64,000 bases of DNA. Origin: Nitrospira sp. (GTDB taxonomy: Bacteria > Nitrospirota > Nitrospiria > Nitrospirales > Nitrospiraceae). A program made the position numbers and the translations under genes. Of the stretch, positions 1-10,129 are shown piece by piece; position 1 is the stretch's first letter, and each line of letters starts with the position of its first letter. The notes beneath the pieces were generated by a model that saw only the letters and a list, made by a program, of their open reading frames with translations, had not been told where the DNA came from and searched no databases. The stretch spans positions 45,702-109,701 of the forward strand of contig JACOEH010000013.1 in NCBI GenBank assembly GCA_024998685.1. The letters run 5' to 3'.

Positions 1-105
1 CCACTCAAACGGTAACCCATCGGTGACAGTGACGGTCTCATCCTTGCCGGGACCAATACTCCGAAGACCAATGAATGCGTGAAGAAGCGGGGCGGGGCCG
101 TGACG

Positions 106-603
106 TTACGGTTCCAGCCACTTGTACATGACCAACGCATCAACGTAGCCTTTGGATGGATGACGGAACGCTTTTGGTAAGCGACCCACCGTCGTGAAGC
201 CAAGCTTGTTCCAAAGCCTGACCGCCCCTTCATTGCTGGACGCGACGAAATTGAACTGCATGGCCTTGTACCCAAGCTCCCGTGCGATCACTTGAGAGTG
301 CTCGCACATCGCCGTCGCGACTCCCCGTCCTCTGGCAGCCGATGAAACCATATAGCCGCAATTGCAGACATGGTCGCCTGGACCGAGCTGATTCGTCCTT
401 ATGTAGTATGTTCCCAGAATTTCCCCGTTCTCTTCGAACACATAGGTTTTTCTTGGAGTCTCTATCCAAAGCTCGATGGCTTGTTCTTGAGTGATGTCTC
501 GCGGATATCCATAGGTCTCACCGGCGGCTGCGATCTCGTGGAAGATCGGCCCAATCTGCTCAAAATCGTCTCGTATCGCTTCTCGAATAGCCATGCCGCT
601 CAA
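106..603 (-). CDS. GNAT-family N-acetyltransferase
   Basis: 165-aa ORF with GNAT pattern (GYMVSSAARGRGVATAMCEHSQ acetyl-CoA loop, NEGAVRLWNKLGF). Confidence 0.85.
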   Translation of the reverse strand: MSGMAIREAIRDDFEQIGPIFHEIAAAGETYGYPRDITQEQAIELWIETPRKTYVFEENGEILGTYYIRTNQLGPGDHVCNCGYMVSSAARGRGVATAMCEHSQVIARELGYKAMQFNFVASSNEGAVRLWNKLGFTTVGRLPKAFRHPSKGYVDALVMYKWLEP

Positions 604-784
604 TTTGCCTGCTCCGAAAAGCTGTGCGTAACAAAACTTCGTATGGCCCGGTTCGGTCGAGCTCTACCCTCTCCTGTGCGTGCTGCGAAGTCGAATGCCG
701 TCACGTCACACTGTGAGCCGTCCTCTGATCGATCTCTCTCATACCTCCCTGGATCGCTCGTCGCTGCGTTTTATGCTGCCTTCC

Positions 785-1048
785 TCATAGCCGACTTCGC
801 AGCCGCTCATAGCCCTTCTTCAATTCATCGATCGCCAGGCCCAGTGCGGTGCCGACAGATTCCGCCGTTTTCCCGACTTCCTCCCGTGCCGCCTCCAGCT
901 TGGGCTTTATTTCTTCCCACTGACTTTCCAGGCGAGCCCATTCGTCCTTCGCGTCCGCCTTCGCGAGGTGAAGCTGGACGTGAAGCTCATCGCGCTGTTG
1001 CTTGAAATGCTCCAAGGCTTTCGTTATCTGGTCCTTTACGTCTTCCAT
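785..1048 (-). CDS. Small coiled-coil hypothetical protein (likely start MEDVKDQ)
   Basis: Charged heptad-like helical protein; internal Met start at 1048 chosen over the ORF-track start. Confidence 0.55.
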   Translation of the reverse strand: MEDVKDQITKALEHFKQQRDELHVQLHLAKADAKDEWARLESQWEEIKPKLEAAREEVGKTAESVGTALGLAIDELKKGYERLRSRL

Positions 1049-1524
1049 GAAACGTGCTCCTTTGGTTGAATATCGCGTTTCCTGCGCGCGATCATACGGA
1101 CCACGCTCACTGAGATCAAGCTTAGGCAATGGCACCGTCTCAAGCGGTCGTAAGAGTGGAAGTCACCGTTGTGGAGCTCGATCCACTGGGAGACATTGAA
1201 TGACCAGTGAGGGCAGGAGGAACAGCGGTGACGCGACGCATCAGAACGGGATTCGTGTTCATAAGTTCTCCTTTCGAACCGCCGCATTGACAGGAGCGCT
1301 TACGAAGGTGCAACATGCGTATTAGGTTGATCGATCGAAATGCGCATCAACCAGCTTGACTGCCATGCTCGTTGCACCTAGGGTGATAGAGTCATGAGCA
1401 CACTTCCACGATGAGATCCCTTGAAAACTCAGGGTGGAAGACAAGAAGAGATTCTTCATCAAGCGTGCGTTGCGGAGAATGTGCAGCGCCGTGTTAAATC
1501 TTAGACAATAAGGAGGCCAGGATC

Positions 1525-1872
1525 ATGGCACTGCTGATTACCGACGAATGTATCAACTGTGGCGCCTGCCTGCCGGAGTGTCCGAATGAGGCCATCTTCG
1601 AAACTCGCGGCGACGCGGAGGCGAAGGGAAATCATGTGGGCGACGGCCAGGGAGTGGGCGATAATATTTACGTGATTACCCATGATCGGTGTACCGAGTG
1701 TGTCGGCCATTTCGACGAACCTCAATGTGCGGCGGTCTGTCCGGTCGATAACTGTTGTATTTCTGACCCGGCTTATCCGGAGGGGACCGATGTCCTGCTG
1801 GAAAAGGCGAAGGCACTCAATCCTGACAAGCCTATCGATCCGGCAAAAGTTTGGAGCGGCGTGCGGAACTGA
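1525..1872 (+). CDS. YfhL-like dicluster 4Fe-4S ferredoxin
   Basis: CINCGACLPECPNEA and CTECVGHFDEPQCAAVCPVDNC motifs; aaggagg RBS before ATG. Confidence 0.9.
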   Translation: MALLITDECINCGACLPECPNEAIFETRGDAEAKGNHVGDGQGVGDNIYVITHDRCTECVGHFDEPQCAAVCPVDNCCISDPAYPEGTDVLLEKAKALNPDKPIDPAKVWSGVRN

Positions 1873-1965
1873 TCGTTCCTGTCGAAGTTCCGTGCCGCCT
1901 GAGGATGATGCCGACATGGCGCCGGGACAGTCAGGTTTGCCTTGGCCTAACCGAAACGATGAGTC

Positions 1966-2268
1966 ATGGCTGATAAGGGTCCGAGATTCCTGACAAACGC
2001 CACGGTCATCAAGGTTTTAGCTAAAGTCTTTGCTTTCCAAGCCATCGAGATCAACCTCTTGCGTTCCCAGGCCGGAATATCCGATACGAATTGGAAAACC
2101 CTCAAGCGGGAAGCCTTTAAGAAAACCTACGCCAAGCAACGTGCTTTTTATGAAGATCGCTTGACGGGCGCGTTCGCTTTGGAACACATTTCCCAGTCTG
2201 AACGCGAGACAAGACTTCTTGAACTCTGGCTCAAACAGAGCGAGGAGTCCTCCAAAGACGAACCATAA
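1966..2268 (+). CDS. Hypothetical protein
   Basis: 100-aa ORF in consistent gene order; no recognised family. Confidence 0.5.
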   Translation: MADKGPRFLTNATVIKVLAKVFAFQAIEINLLRSQAGISDTNWKTLKREAFKKTYAKQRAFYEDRLTGAFALEHISQSERETRLLELWLKQSEESSKDEP

Positions 2269-2450
2269 CCTCCCGCCGGGCGCGTATCGCCTCAAGGCCC
2301 GGCATCCCTTCTCGGGACGCAAGAGCGGGAGCTCATGGTGACGCCCAATCAGACAGTCTCACTGGAGCTGTCGTGTGAAGCCAAGTTCTGCCAGGTGCGA
2401 GACATTGAGAGGAACTGTTTGAGTAATCTAAGGTCCCTTGGAGAACAGCC

Positions 2451-2876
2451 ATGAGCATGAATCGCTTTCTACGGATGCAGGCCGGGCGGGTGCTTCTTGT
2501 TGGGGCTGTCTTTTGCACGGTACTGGTGTGGACAGGCGAATCTGTACTGGCTCATGGTGGTGAAGACATATCCGAGGCGAGTCCCGTGCACTCGAGCCCA
2601 TCCAGCCCATCGGATCCATCCAGCCCCGAAGCAGCCGGACTCCAAGCAGCCTGTTGGGCTCTCACCGTCCCCTATGGTGCCGTGAAAATGGCCTATGCGA
2701 TCGGCGGAGGCATTATAGGCGGCTTCGCTTGGGCGATAACAGGAGGCGGCATGGAGGTGGCAAAGTCCATCTGGATTCCCTCGATGACAGGCGACTACAT
2801 CATCCAACCGCAGCATCTCACCGGCGAGAAGCACCTTCACTTCGTGGGCGTGTCGTCAGAAGCCCCGCTGTCATAA
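2451..2876 (+). CDS. Hypothetical exported/membrane protein
   Basis: N-terminal signal-like segment and Gly-rich hydrophobic stretch. Confidence 0.55.
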   Translation: MSMNRFLRMQAGRVLLVGAVFCTVLVWTGESVLAHGGEDISEASPVHSSPSSPSDPSSPEAAGLQAACWALTVPYGAVKMAYAIGGGIIGGFAWAITGGGMEVAKSIWIPSMTGDYIIQPQHLTGEKHLHFVGVSSEAPLS

Positions 2877-2965
2877 CACCTTACTTTCAGGTCTCGTACG
2901 GCGTGCATCGTCCTGCAACTTGCGGCGGAGAAAAGGGTCTGGCGATGCGAAAAGGTATCCGTCCC

Positions 2966-4490
2966 TCATGGCACTACCTTAAGCATATTGTGCTCGCGTC
3001 CGGATGATGGCGGCACGTGCAACATGTCGAGGGACAGTTAGAAGCGCATGGTTTTTGGGTCTTCGTTTGATCGCGTGCGGCTCGATGCGTCCGGGGCGAA
3101 TCGGCACACGCATGGCGCTGATTGCGCCGAGTATCTGTGCGCAGAGGATCCGGGCTGACTTGGCCGCAGCCCAACGCAGTTGTTGTTGAAACGCCAAGAG
3201 CAGTTGCACGGCGCCCTTGAAACTCAGCGCTCGCGCGACAAGTTGCGCCCCGGCGGCCGCCCGCGCCATGATGCCACGCACCAGGTTGTAGGCCAGCAGA
3301 TACACCCCAATTTCCTTCTCGATCATCACCGGAGATTGCGAACGCAGAACGTCCATACCCATGACGGCCTTGATCGAGCGCAAATCCACTTCCACCTGCC
3401 AGCGGCTTCGGTACAGCATATCCAGATCGGTCGGCGTGACATGGCGTGCATCGGTGAGTGTGGTGACCAGCACCCGGCCCGCCACCTCGGTTTGACGCAC
3501 CGTGAGCTGGCGCGGCATGCGCGCATACGTTGCCGGATCCATCCACTGCGGTCGTTGAGGTCGCATCCAGGTGACGAGCCGGTCTCGATATCCCAGACGC
3601 GTCCCATGGCGAAAATCGGTTACACGACGCTGGTGCTGGCAGGTGAGGAGATCCACCCCCTGCTCAGCCAGCAGCGCCACCGTAAAATAGGTGCAGTGAT
3701 AGCGATCCGCAAGGATGATGTCTCCCGCATTCAGATGGGACATCAGGGAACGGAACAGTGCCTGCTCCCCACTGCCTTTTCCCCGACATGGACCAGTGGC
3801 CCAGCGCAGCACCGCCCCGGTTGAGAGCGAGATGAGCGCGACCAGCAAGGCCAGTGGAAATCCCAGTCCAGCCTGTTGTTCCCCGCTTTGTGGGTACGCC
3901 GCTTGGTTGGCCGGGGTATCAGGCATCGACACGGTGGTGCCATCCAGCAGCTTCACCGAGCGGCCCCGCCACTTCCAGGTCCGGCCCGTCATCTGCTCCA
4001 GGCGTTCGCCCACCGAGACGGTCAGGCGCTCAATCCGTGAGAGGGGCAACCGCTGCCGAGCCTTGCAGTAGGGGCCACTGCTGATGCTACAGGGATCTTC
4101 TCCCTGCGCCGTACGTTCGGCATGATGTCGGGCCACCGCCTCTTGGCACCCTCCATCGGCGGACAAGGCTTGGCCTATGAAGAGCCCCAGTGTGGTGAGC
4201 GGCGGATAGACGCGCTCACGAAAGACCCCGACTTCCTCCTCCACCATCGCCCCCACCGCATCGTGTGACAGTAGCTCATCAAGTGCCCGCGTGGGCCGGT
4301 CTCCAACCCCCTGCTTGAATCGCGTGACCGCCTTCCGGAGGCGTTTTTTTGCTATCTTTACACATGGCGGATCCTCCTTGTCTTGATTGTGACGGTAGGT
4401 CCCACCATCTTCAACAATGTGCGGCTCTCAGCGACCCCCTTCTTTCCCCCACCGTGGCCCTTCGATGGCTTCTTAAGGTAGTGCCATGAG
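2966..4490 (-). mobile_element. IS4-family insertion sequence, complete
   Basis: 18-bp perfect terminal inverted repeats TCATGGCACTACCTTAAG (2966-2983) and CTTAAGGTAGTGCCATGA (4473-4490), flanked by 11-bp direct repeat GTATCCGTCCC (2955-2965 and 4491-4501). Confidence 0.95.
2979..4256 (-). CDS. IS4-family DDE transposase (reading frame stays open upstream to about 4364)
   Basis: VKLLDGTTVSMPDT, ILADRYHCTY, YRSRWQVEVDLRSIKAVMGMD motifs. Confidence 0.9.
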   Translation of the reverse strand: MGAMVEEEVGVFRERVYPPLTTLGLFIGQALSADGGCQEAVARHHAERTAQGEDPCSISSGPYCKARQRLPLSRIERLTVSVGERLEQMTGRTWKWRGRSVKLLDGTTVSMPDTPANQAAYPQSGEQQAGLGFPLALLVALISLSTGAVLRWATGPCRGKGSGEQALFRSLMSHLNAGDIILADRYHCTYFTVALLAEQGVDLLTCQHQRRVTDFRHGTRLGYRDRLVTWMRPQRPQWMDPATYARMPRQLTVRQTEVAGRVLVTTLTDARHVTPTDLDMLYRSRWQVEVDLRSIKAVMGMDVLRSQSPVMIEKEIGVYLLAYNLVRGIMARAAAGAQLVARALSFKGAVQLLLAFQQQLRWAAAKSARILCAQILGAISAMRVPIRPGRIEPHAIKRRPKNHALLTVPRHVARAAIIRTRAQYA

Positions 4491-4659
4491 TATCCGTCCC
4501 CTTAACGTACTCCCGTGCTGACCTTTAGGCCCTCCAGTGTTGCATCGAAACGGTTGATAGTGCAGCTTCGGAGTTTCCATACGTGTACCGTAAATATGTT
4601 CAGCAATTTTTCATCGAGCGATCTCCTTTCGATGTTGAGACCTACTTATCTTGGACCAT

Positions 4660-6123
4660 TCAGATTTTGAGACCGGTCGAATGTGAGACAGAGGGGATGC
4701 TGGAAAACAGAACGATGAGACCTTCCAGAAGGGTTGGGTGGGTCAGGATGGCATCACGCAAAGCCGTATAGGGAAGCCCAGCGATCATTGCAATCTGCAC
4801 TGATGTTATAATTTCTCCTGCGTCGACCCCGAAGGCGGTGAAGCCGAGGATGCGATCGCTGCCAATCTCTACCAGTCCCTTCAAAAACCCGCCTGTTTCA
4901 GAGAGAGTGCGTGTGCGCAACACCGCGGCCATAGGAATCTTGAAGAGACGATAAGCAATTCCTTGTGCGTTGGCTTCCGTTTCGCTGAGACCGATACGCG
5001 CAAACTCGGGATCGGTAAACATGCAGAACGGCACCTGTCTGCAGGTCGTAATATGGTTTCCACCAGCCAGATTCTCACGAATCACGCGAAAGTCATCAAA
5101 GGCGATGTGGGTGAACTGGGGACTCCCGGCGGATTCACCTATTGCCCAGACTCCCGGTGCTGTCGTCTCGAGCCGCTCATTGACCTTCACATAGCCACGG
5201 TCCGTGATCTCAACGCCTGCCGAGTCCAGACCAATCCCGTCGGTGTTCGGCGTGCGTCCAGTTGCGGCCAGCAGATGAGTGCCCGCAAGCGTTCTTCCGA
5301 TTCCATCCTGAACTATGACAACCTGAACTGAGCTACCGGACTTTCCCGAGACTCGCTCAATCCGGGCGTTTAGGACAAGGTCAATACCTTCATTTTCGAA
5401 GAGAGTGCGAAGTCCTTCGGCCACATCTTGATCTTCCCGATATACCAGTCGCGCATTTCGCTCAATGACAGTCACCCGGCTGCCGAATCGGCGCATAGCT
5501 TGTGCGAGTTCAAGCCCGATATACCCACCACCCAATACAAGAAGGTGCTCAGGAATTTCATCCAGTTCTAGGGCTTCAATGTGAGTAAGAGGTTGAGATT
5601 CGATGAGACCAGAAATGGGTTCAAGTGTAGGGCGGGTTCCAGTGCCGATGATCACGTTCTTTCCCCGTAAGTAGCGAGTTCCTCCTTCTGAAAGGCTCAC
5701 CTCCAAAGTCCGTGGGGCAACGAAGCGCCCTGATCCTATGAGCAGTTCGGCTCCGCTCTTATTGAAGTTATCGACATGGATGTCGATCAAGCCCTTCACC
5801 ATCCTGCGCTTTCGGTCACGCACGGTAAACATGTCGATCTTAAACCCGTCCTTCGTAATACCGAACTCTTCGCTCCTGCGGAAGTACGAAGCAACCTTCG
5901 CACTATGAATGATGTTCTTGCTTGGCAGGCATGCAATATTGGGGCAGGAACCACCGATATACTTGCGCTCAATTACAGCCACACGTTGTCCCTGCTTCGC
6001 AAGCGTCCAGGCTACGTATTTCGATCCCTCGCCGCTGCCGAGAATGACGAGATCGTAGTCTTCGGGGCTGGCGCCCTTAGGCGATGGTGTGAGATGTGTA
6101 TCGTCGATGCCATTCATGGGCAC
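4660..6123 (-). CDS. FAD-dependent pyridine nucleotide-disulfide oxidoreductase (dihydrolipoyl dehydrogenase/mercuric reductase-like)
   Basis: LVILGSGEGSKYVAW FAD motif, GGSCPNIACLPSKN redox motif, VLGGGYIGLELAQ NAD motif. Confidence 0.9.
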   Translation of the reverse strand: MPMNGIDDTHLTPSPKGASPEDYDLVILGSGEGSKYVAWTLAKQGQRVAVIERKYIGGSCPNIACLPSKNIIHSAKVASYFRRSEEFGITKDGFKIDMFTVRDRKRRMVKGLIDIHVDNFNKSGAELLIGSGRFVAPRTLEVSLSEGGTRYLRGKNVIIGTGTRPTLEPISGLIESQPLTHIEALELDEIPEHLLVLGGGYIGLELAQAMRRFGSRVTVIERNARLVYREDQDVAEGLRTLFENEGIDLVLNARIERVSGKSGSSVQVVIVQDGIGRTLAGTHLLAATGRTPNTDGIGLDSAGVEITDRGYVKVNERLETTAPGVWAIGESAGSPQFTHIAFDDFRVIRENLAGGNHITTCRQVPFCMFTDPEFARIGLSETEANAQGIAYRLFKIPMAAVLRTRTLSETGGFLKGLVEIGSDRILGFTAFGVDAGEIITSVQIAMIAGLPYTALRDAILTHPTLLEGLIVLFSSIPSVSHSTGLKI

Positions 6124-6188
6124 TCCTTATTTAGTTCACCAATTGTGTTAGCGGAAATATTCTGAAAGTACGTTTGCTCGCGCTGAGT

Positions 6189-7172
6189 TCAGAGTTCGAC
6201 AACAACTTTTCCCAAGACCCCAGATTCAACGAGAGAATGGGCAGCACCAATGGTCGTAGGCGAGAAGCGTTGCTCGTTGAGAAGCGGTCTCAGCTTACCT
6301 GCCTCGGCGAGGACTGCCGCCTGGGCGAGTATCTGGCCGTGACGAGCTCGGTCTTCCCCAGTAATCAGAGGATACAGAGTAAAGACCCCTGAATAGGTGG
6401 CTCCGCGGAAGGAGAGTGGAGCCAGGGAGTGCGATCCCCATCCCAGGCAGCTCAGAACGCGGCCGGTGTACCGCTTCACCGCACTGAAGGAGGCATCGAG
6501 CGTTGCACCGCCAACGGTGTCATAGATGATGTCAAACCCTTGACCTCCGGTGGAAGAGGCCACATAGTCCTCAACCGAGGTAGCGCGATAGTCAATAGCA
6601 GTGGCTCCGAAACCTTCCACGATGCTCTTTTTGTCCGACGAGACGGTAGCGAACACTTCTGACCCGAAATCGCGCGCAATTTGTACCGCAATATGGCCGA
6701 CACCTCCGGCACCTGCATGAATCAGCACCTTCTGACCGGCGTGTACCTTCGCGCGATCGACCAATCCTTCCCAGGCTGTGATGATGCTCAGAGGGAGGGA
6801 TGCTGCTTCACGCATCGACAGGTTCTTTGGCTTGTGCGCTAGCAAGTCAGCATCGACAGCAATGAACTCGGCGAGGGTTCCCTGCAGTCCGCCTACACCA
6901 CCTACCATGCCATAAACCTCATCGCCGGATTTAAAGCCAGAGACCTTGGTTCCGACCTCTTCAACGGTTCCCGCCATATCCAGTCCAAGCACGGAAGGGA
7001 GAGGTTGTTTGGCATGTGCTGCGTTGCCTGCGCGGATTTTAGTGTCGAGCGGATTAACGCCGCTGGCAGATATTCTTACCAGAACCTGATTGCTCTCCAA
7101 CGTTGGGCGAGGCAACTCTACCCTTCGGAACTCCCCACCCGGCCTTTCAACGAGCCAAACTATGTTCTTCAT
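6189..7172 (-). CDS. Zinc-type alcohol dehydrogenase/NADPH:quinone oxidoreductase family (likely start MKNIVWLVERPGG)
   Basis: MDR fold; AGAGGVGHIAVQIARDFG nucleotide-binding motif. Confidence 0.85.
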   Translation of the reverse strand: MKNIVWLVERPGGEFRRVELPRPTLESNQVLVRISASGVNPLDTKIRAGNAAHAKQPLPSVLGLDMAGTVEEVGTKVSGFKSGDEVYGMVGGVGGLQGTLAEFIAVDADLLAHKPKNLSMREAASLPLSIITAWEGLVDRAKVHAGQKVLIHAGAGGVGHIAVQIARDFGSEVFATVSSDKKSIVEGFGATAIDYRATSVEDYVASSTGGQGFDIIYDTVGGATLDASFSAVKRYTGRVLSCLGWGSHSLAPLSFRGATYSGVFTLYPLITGEDRARHGQILAQAAVLAEAGKLRPLLNEQRFSPTTIGAAHSLVESGVLGKVVVEL

Positions 7173-7309
7173 AATGCCCTCCATAAACGCAAATGTTACG
7201 TTCGTTATTCCATGTAACATACTTACGTTGCAATCCAACTAGAACCTATCTCAAAATTGTCGACACTGTGGACATCCGTACTTATAAATGCATGCACGCT
7301 CCGCTTGCG

Positions 7310-7570
7310 CGACGATCAATGGGATCGGATTCGGAAGCATTTTCCTGAAGATATATCCCGTATATTCGACTAGGGCGCAAACCTATACCTACGCGAGACG
7401 TCCTGGAGGCTGGGCTGTGGGTTCTGAACACCGGCGCGCAGTGGCACATGTTGCCGCAGGGCTATCCGAACTACAAAACCGTTCATCGCCGATTTCAACA
7501 GTGGTGTCAACGCGCGGTCTTGCGTGAGATCTTCACCCAGTTGGCCAATACGCTGGCGGGACAAGCATAA
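7310..7570 (+). pseudogene. IS5-family (IS1031-like) transposase N-terminal remnant
   Basis: Translation QWDRIRKHFPEDISRIFD* then, in another frame, LEAGLWVLNTGAQWHMLPQGYPNYKTVHRRFQQWCQRAVLREIFTQLANTLAGQA*; internal stop/frameshift and missing catalytic part. Confidence 0.8.
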
Positions 7571-8023
7571 TTGCCCCATCGCTCCAGCCACACGCTCAAT
7601 ACTCAGACGGTCGGCATCTGCGGCCCTCTATTTAAGAAAATCCCGATGTGCAAATTCATCTTCCCGTAAGACCGCAGCAAGCGAAGAATCTAAGCGTACG
7701 TCTTCGGGACGTTGAATCTCTGAGCACTGTGAGAGCGCAGCAGAAAGCCAGTTTCAACATCCAAGATGTGGGGCCATCCCCGCATGGCATGATGGGTTCT
7801 ACTTCCCCGCATCTTTCCACAGACTAGTCCCACGACCGAACTCCTGAACTTTCCTCATAATTTTCTCAACTTCCCCCACCTTCCTCCTGCGGCACTCCGG
7901 TTGCTCAAGCAATCCTTCGTCGGCGCACGAACCAACGGTCGAAAGGAGGTGGATCAAAAAAACCGCAGCCAGAGTTTTGATGGATGTTGAGTCATTCGTT
8001 TAACCACAAGGAGGATTGCCATC

Positions 8024-8815
8024 ATGCAGCATAGTGGATCGCAGATATCGTCAGTGAACACCGCCCCTACAGTGGGGCCGCAGAGAGACACGAAAGAGGT
8101 CATCGTCCTAGGCGCTGTCGTCCTCTTCCTCGGCGGATTGCTCGCCGCAGCGTGGTTCTACAGTCAATCAAGCGACGAGGGGAAGATAACAACAGCCACC
8201 GTAGATAAAATCGAGAACACCACCGTTTCAGATCTGCTTAGGAAAACCACGGTCGTGAGCCAAGCACAAGCCTCGGCTATTCAGATCACGACTCCGGTTG
8301 TATCGATAGCGGACATTGTCCACACCGATATCTATTTCGAAGTCGGTCGGAAGGGCTTGACTGATGAAGGGAGGGCTCAACTCACCACGCAGGCCGACAT
8401 GCTGAAGCAGCATGAGGACTACGGCGTGCTGATCCAAGGCTATACCGACCAGCAAGGGTCGGCGAGCTACAACAAGCAATTAGGTTTGAAGCGGGCTGAG
8501 ACGGTCAAGGTTGAGCTGATCAATGCCGGAATCGCCGAACACCGGATCAAAGCGGTGAGTTTGGGCGAAGAAAGCGTGCTGTGTGTCGATGCCAGCGACA
8601 TCTGCCGCCACATGAACCGCCGGGTACATCTTGAAATCCGCAAGATCGGCCAGGAACACATGATGCTTCCTCCTGCCCCGCCCACAATTTTCGAGACCTC
8701 AGACTCATTCATCGATTCGCCGTCCACCATGGGGGATGGCGGCTCAACGACCGAGAATGTTCTCCCATCTCCGTCTGATCCAGATGCCACATTGGAATCG
8801 GTCAGCGGCAGTTAA
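8024..8815 (+). CDS. OmpA-family protein with N-terminal membrane anchor
   Basis: C-terminal IYFEVGRKGLTDEGRAQL...QGYTDQQGSASYNKQLGLKRAETVKVEL...NRRVHLEI OmpA C-like domain; aaggaggattgccatcATG RBS. Confidence 0.9.
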   Translation: MQHSGSQISSVNTAPTVGPQRDTKEVIVLGAVVLFLGGLLAAAWFYSQSSDEGKITTATVDKIENTTVSDLLRKTTVVSQAQASAIQITTPVVSIADIVHTDIYFEVGRKGLTDEGRAQLTTQADMLKQHEDYGVLIQGYTDQQGSASYNKQLGLKRAETVKVELINAGIAEHRIKAVSLGEESVLCVDASDICRHMNRRVHLEIRKIGQEHMMLPPAPPTIFETSDSFIDSPSTMGDGGSTTENVLPSPSDPDATLESVSGS

Positions 8816-8824
8816 GGTTCGCAG

Positions 8825-8853
8825 GCCTCGGATGGAGAATCTCCATCCGAGGC
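8825..8853 (+). terminator. Hairpin downstream of the OmpA gene
   Basis: Perfect 13-bp stem GCCTCGGATGGAG-AAT-CTCCATCCGAGGC immediately 3' of the OmpA stop; no strong U tract. Confidence 0.55.
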
Positions 8854-9372
8854 TCGACTGCCATTCGTTCATGCGAGCCGGCCATTCGGCTCTGGCTGTG
8901 AAAAAATTGGTCCCGGGATCTTTTTCACCATTCGGCAGAGCCATTTTTTTTCGTGTAAGCCCTTGACAGATACGAAACATCGCTCCTGACGCCGACAGCG
9001 CTCATCCACAGAACGGTGGTGAACCTGTGGATAGTGAGTCGAATAGTGGCCATAGTAGGGGTATGAGCAAGGGCAAATGGGTTATGTCAAGAACTCTTTC
9101 CTAGGAATATGCAAAAAAGTAATGAACGTATATAGGAACCACTATTACTTGTGGGTCTGACGATATGGGGCGGATGCCTAAAAAATAGGCGATCCGATGA
9201 ATAACCACACTATTCGCACCGTCTTTACCGAATAAAGCGACTTGTTCACATGGTTATCCACAGAAGATGGGGATGTGAATGCTCATGCCAATCTCTACGT
9301 ATAATAAAATTGTATCGATTAACGTTCGGCATTATTCGGCTACTTAACTAAATCGATTGAGCAGCGGGCTCT

Positions 9373-9766
9373 TCAGTTGTGACTGGCAGGCTTCGTGGAT
9401 TTCCACTTCCAGGGTGGGACGGGATTAGATTCAGCCCACATGCCCTTCCTCGCAGCTCTGGCCAGTTCTTCCATATCTTTCAGAGACTGATCGCCGGACT
9501 CTCCTGGCTGCACCCAAGCAAGCCCCTCTTTGACCAACTCATGGGCGATCTGTCGCCCATCCGGCAGCAGAATGTCGGCCATACGGTTGCTTCAGTTCGG
9601 GACAATCCACATTGCGAAGATAGACCATGTCCTTTCGGCCTTGATGATGAATTGTCAGGCGATCTCCCTCGTGAACCCTGAGGACTCGCGCAACGAAGTC
9701 CGCCCATGCGACCGTCGAACCGACCGACATGAGAATGAGACAGAGGATGGCAGAAGACTTTCTCAT
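9373..9766 (-). pseudogene. Staphylococcal-nuclease-like (SNase) gene, frameshifted with a core deletion
   Basis: N-part FVARVLRVHEGDRLTIHHQGRKDMVYLRNVDCPELKQPYG and C-part MADILLPDGRQIAHELVKEGLAWVQPGE...ARKGMWAESNPVPPWKWK lie in different frames. Confidence 0.75.
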
Positions 9767-10129
9767 GATTCCGTATGCTACCCGCCTCACATCACCCCGC
9801 CAATGAATTCTCGATTTTGCACGAGAAAAATAAATGGAAGTCCGGAAGAGTGCTCCGCCCGACGTCCCCTTGACCTCATTATCCGTGAAGCGTAGAGTGA
9901 AATCTCGATACCGCCTCATCCTTTAGGAGGTGGTGACCATGTTCCTCGCAGGCATACCACACCGACCGACCGGACATGGGAAGTGCGGACCCCGCCCTTC
10001 TTTATCTCTTATCAATTATCCCGCTGAGTTGTCTTGCGAAGATGTCATCGGGCTCGTGAGCCCGACAAACCTTTTTCGAGGTGACACGTCGCCACACGTG
10101 CGATTGCCCGATGTGGCAAGGAGGTAGAT

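Noticed and set aside
2974-3824. ORFs 2974-3546, 3180-3824 and 3326-3607 as genes
   Set aside because: Out-of-frame shadows of the IS4 transposase with low-complexity composition
7443-7456. Sigma-54 promoter-like TGGCAC...TTGC
   Set aside because: Spacer is 3 nt instead of 5 and it lies inside the IS5-like remnant coding sequence
8980-9372. Declaring this the chromosomal oriC
   Set aside because: Only three DnaA-box-like sites and no dnaA/dnaN/gyrB context; reported only as a low-confidence observation
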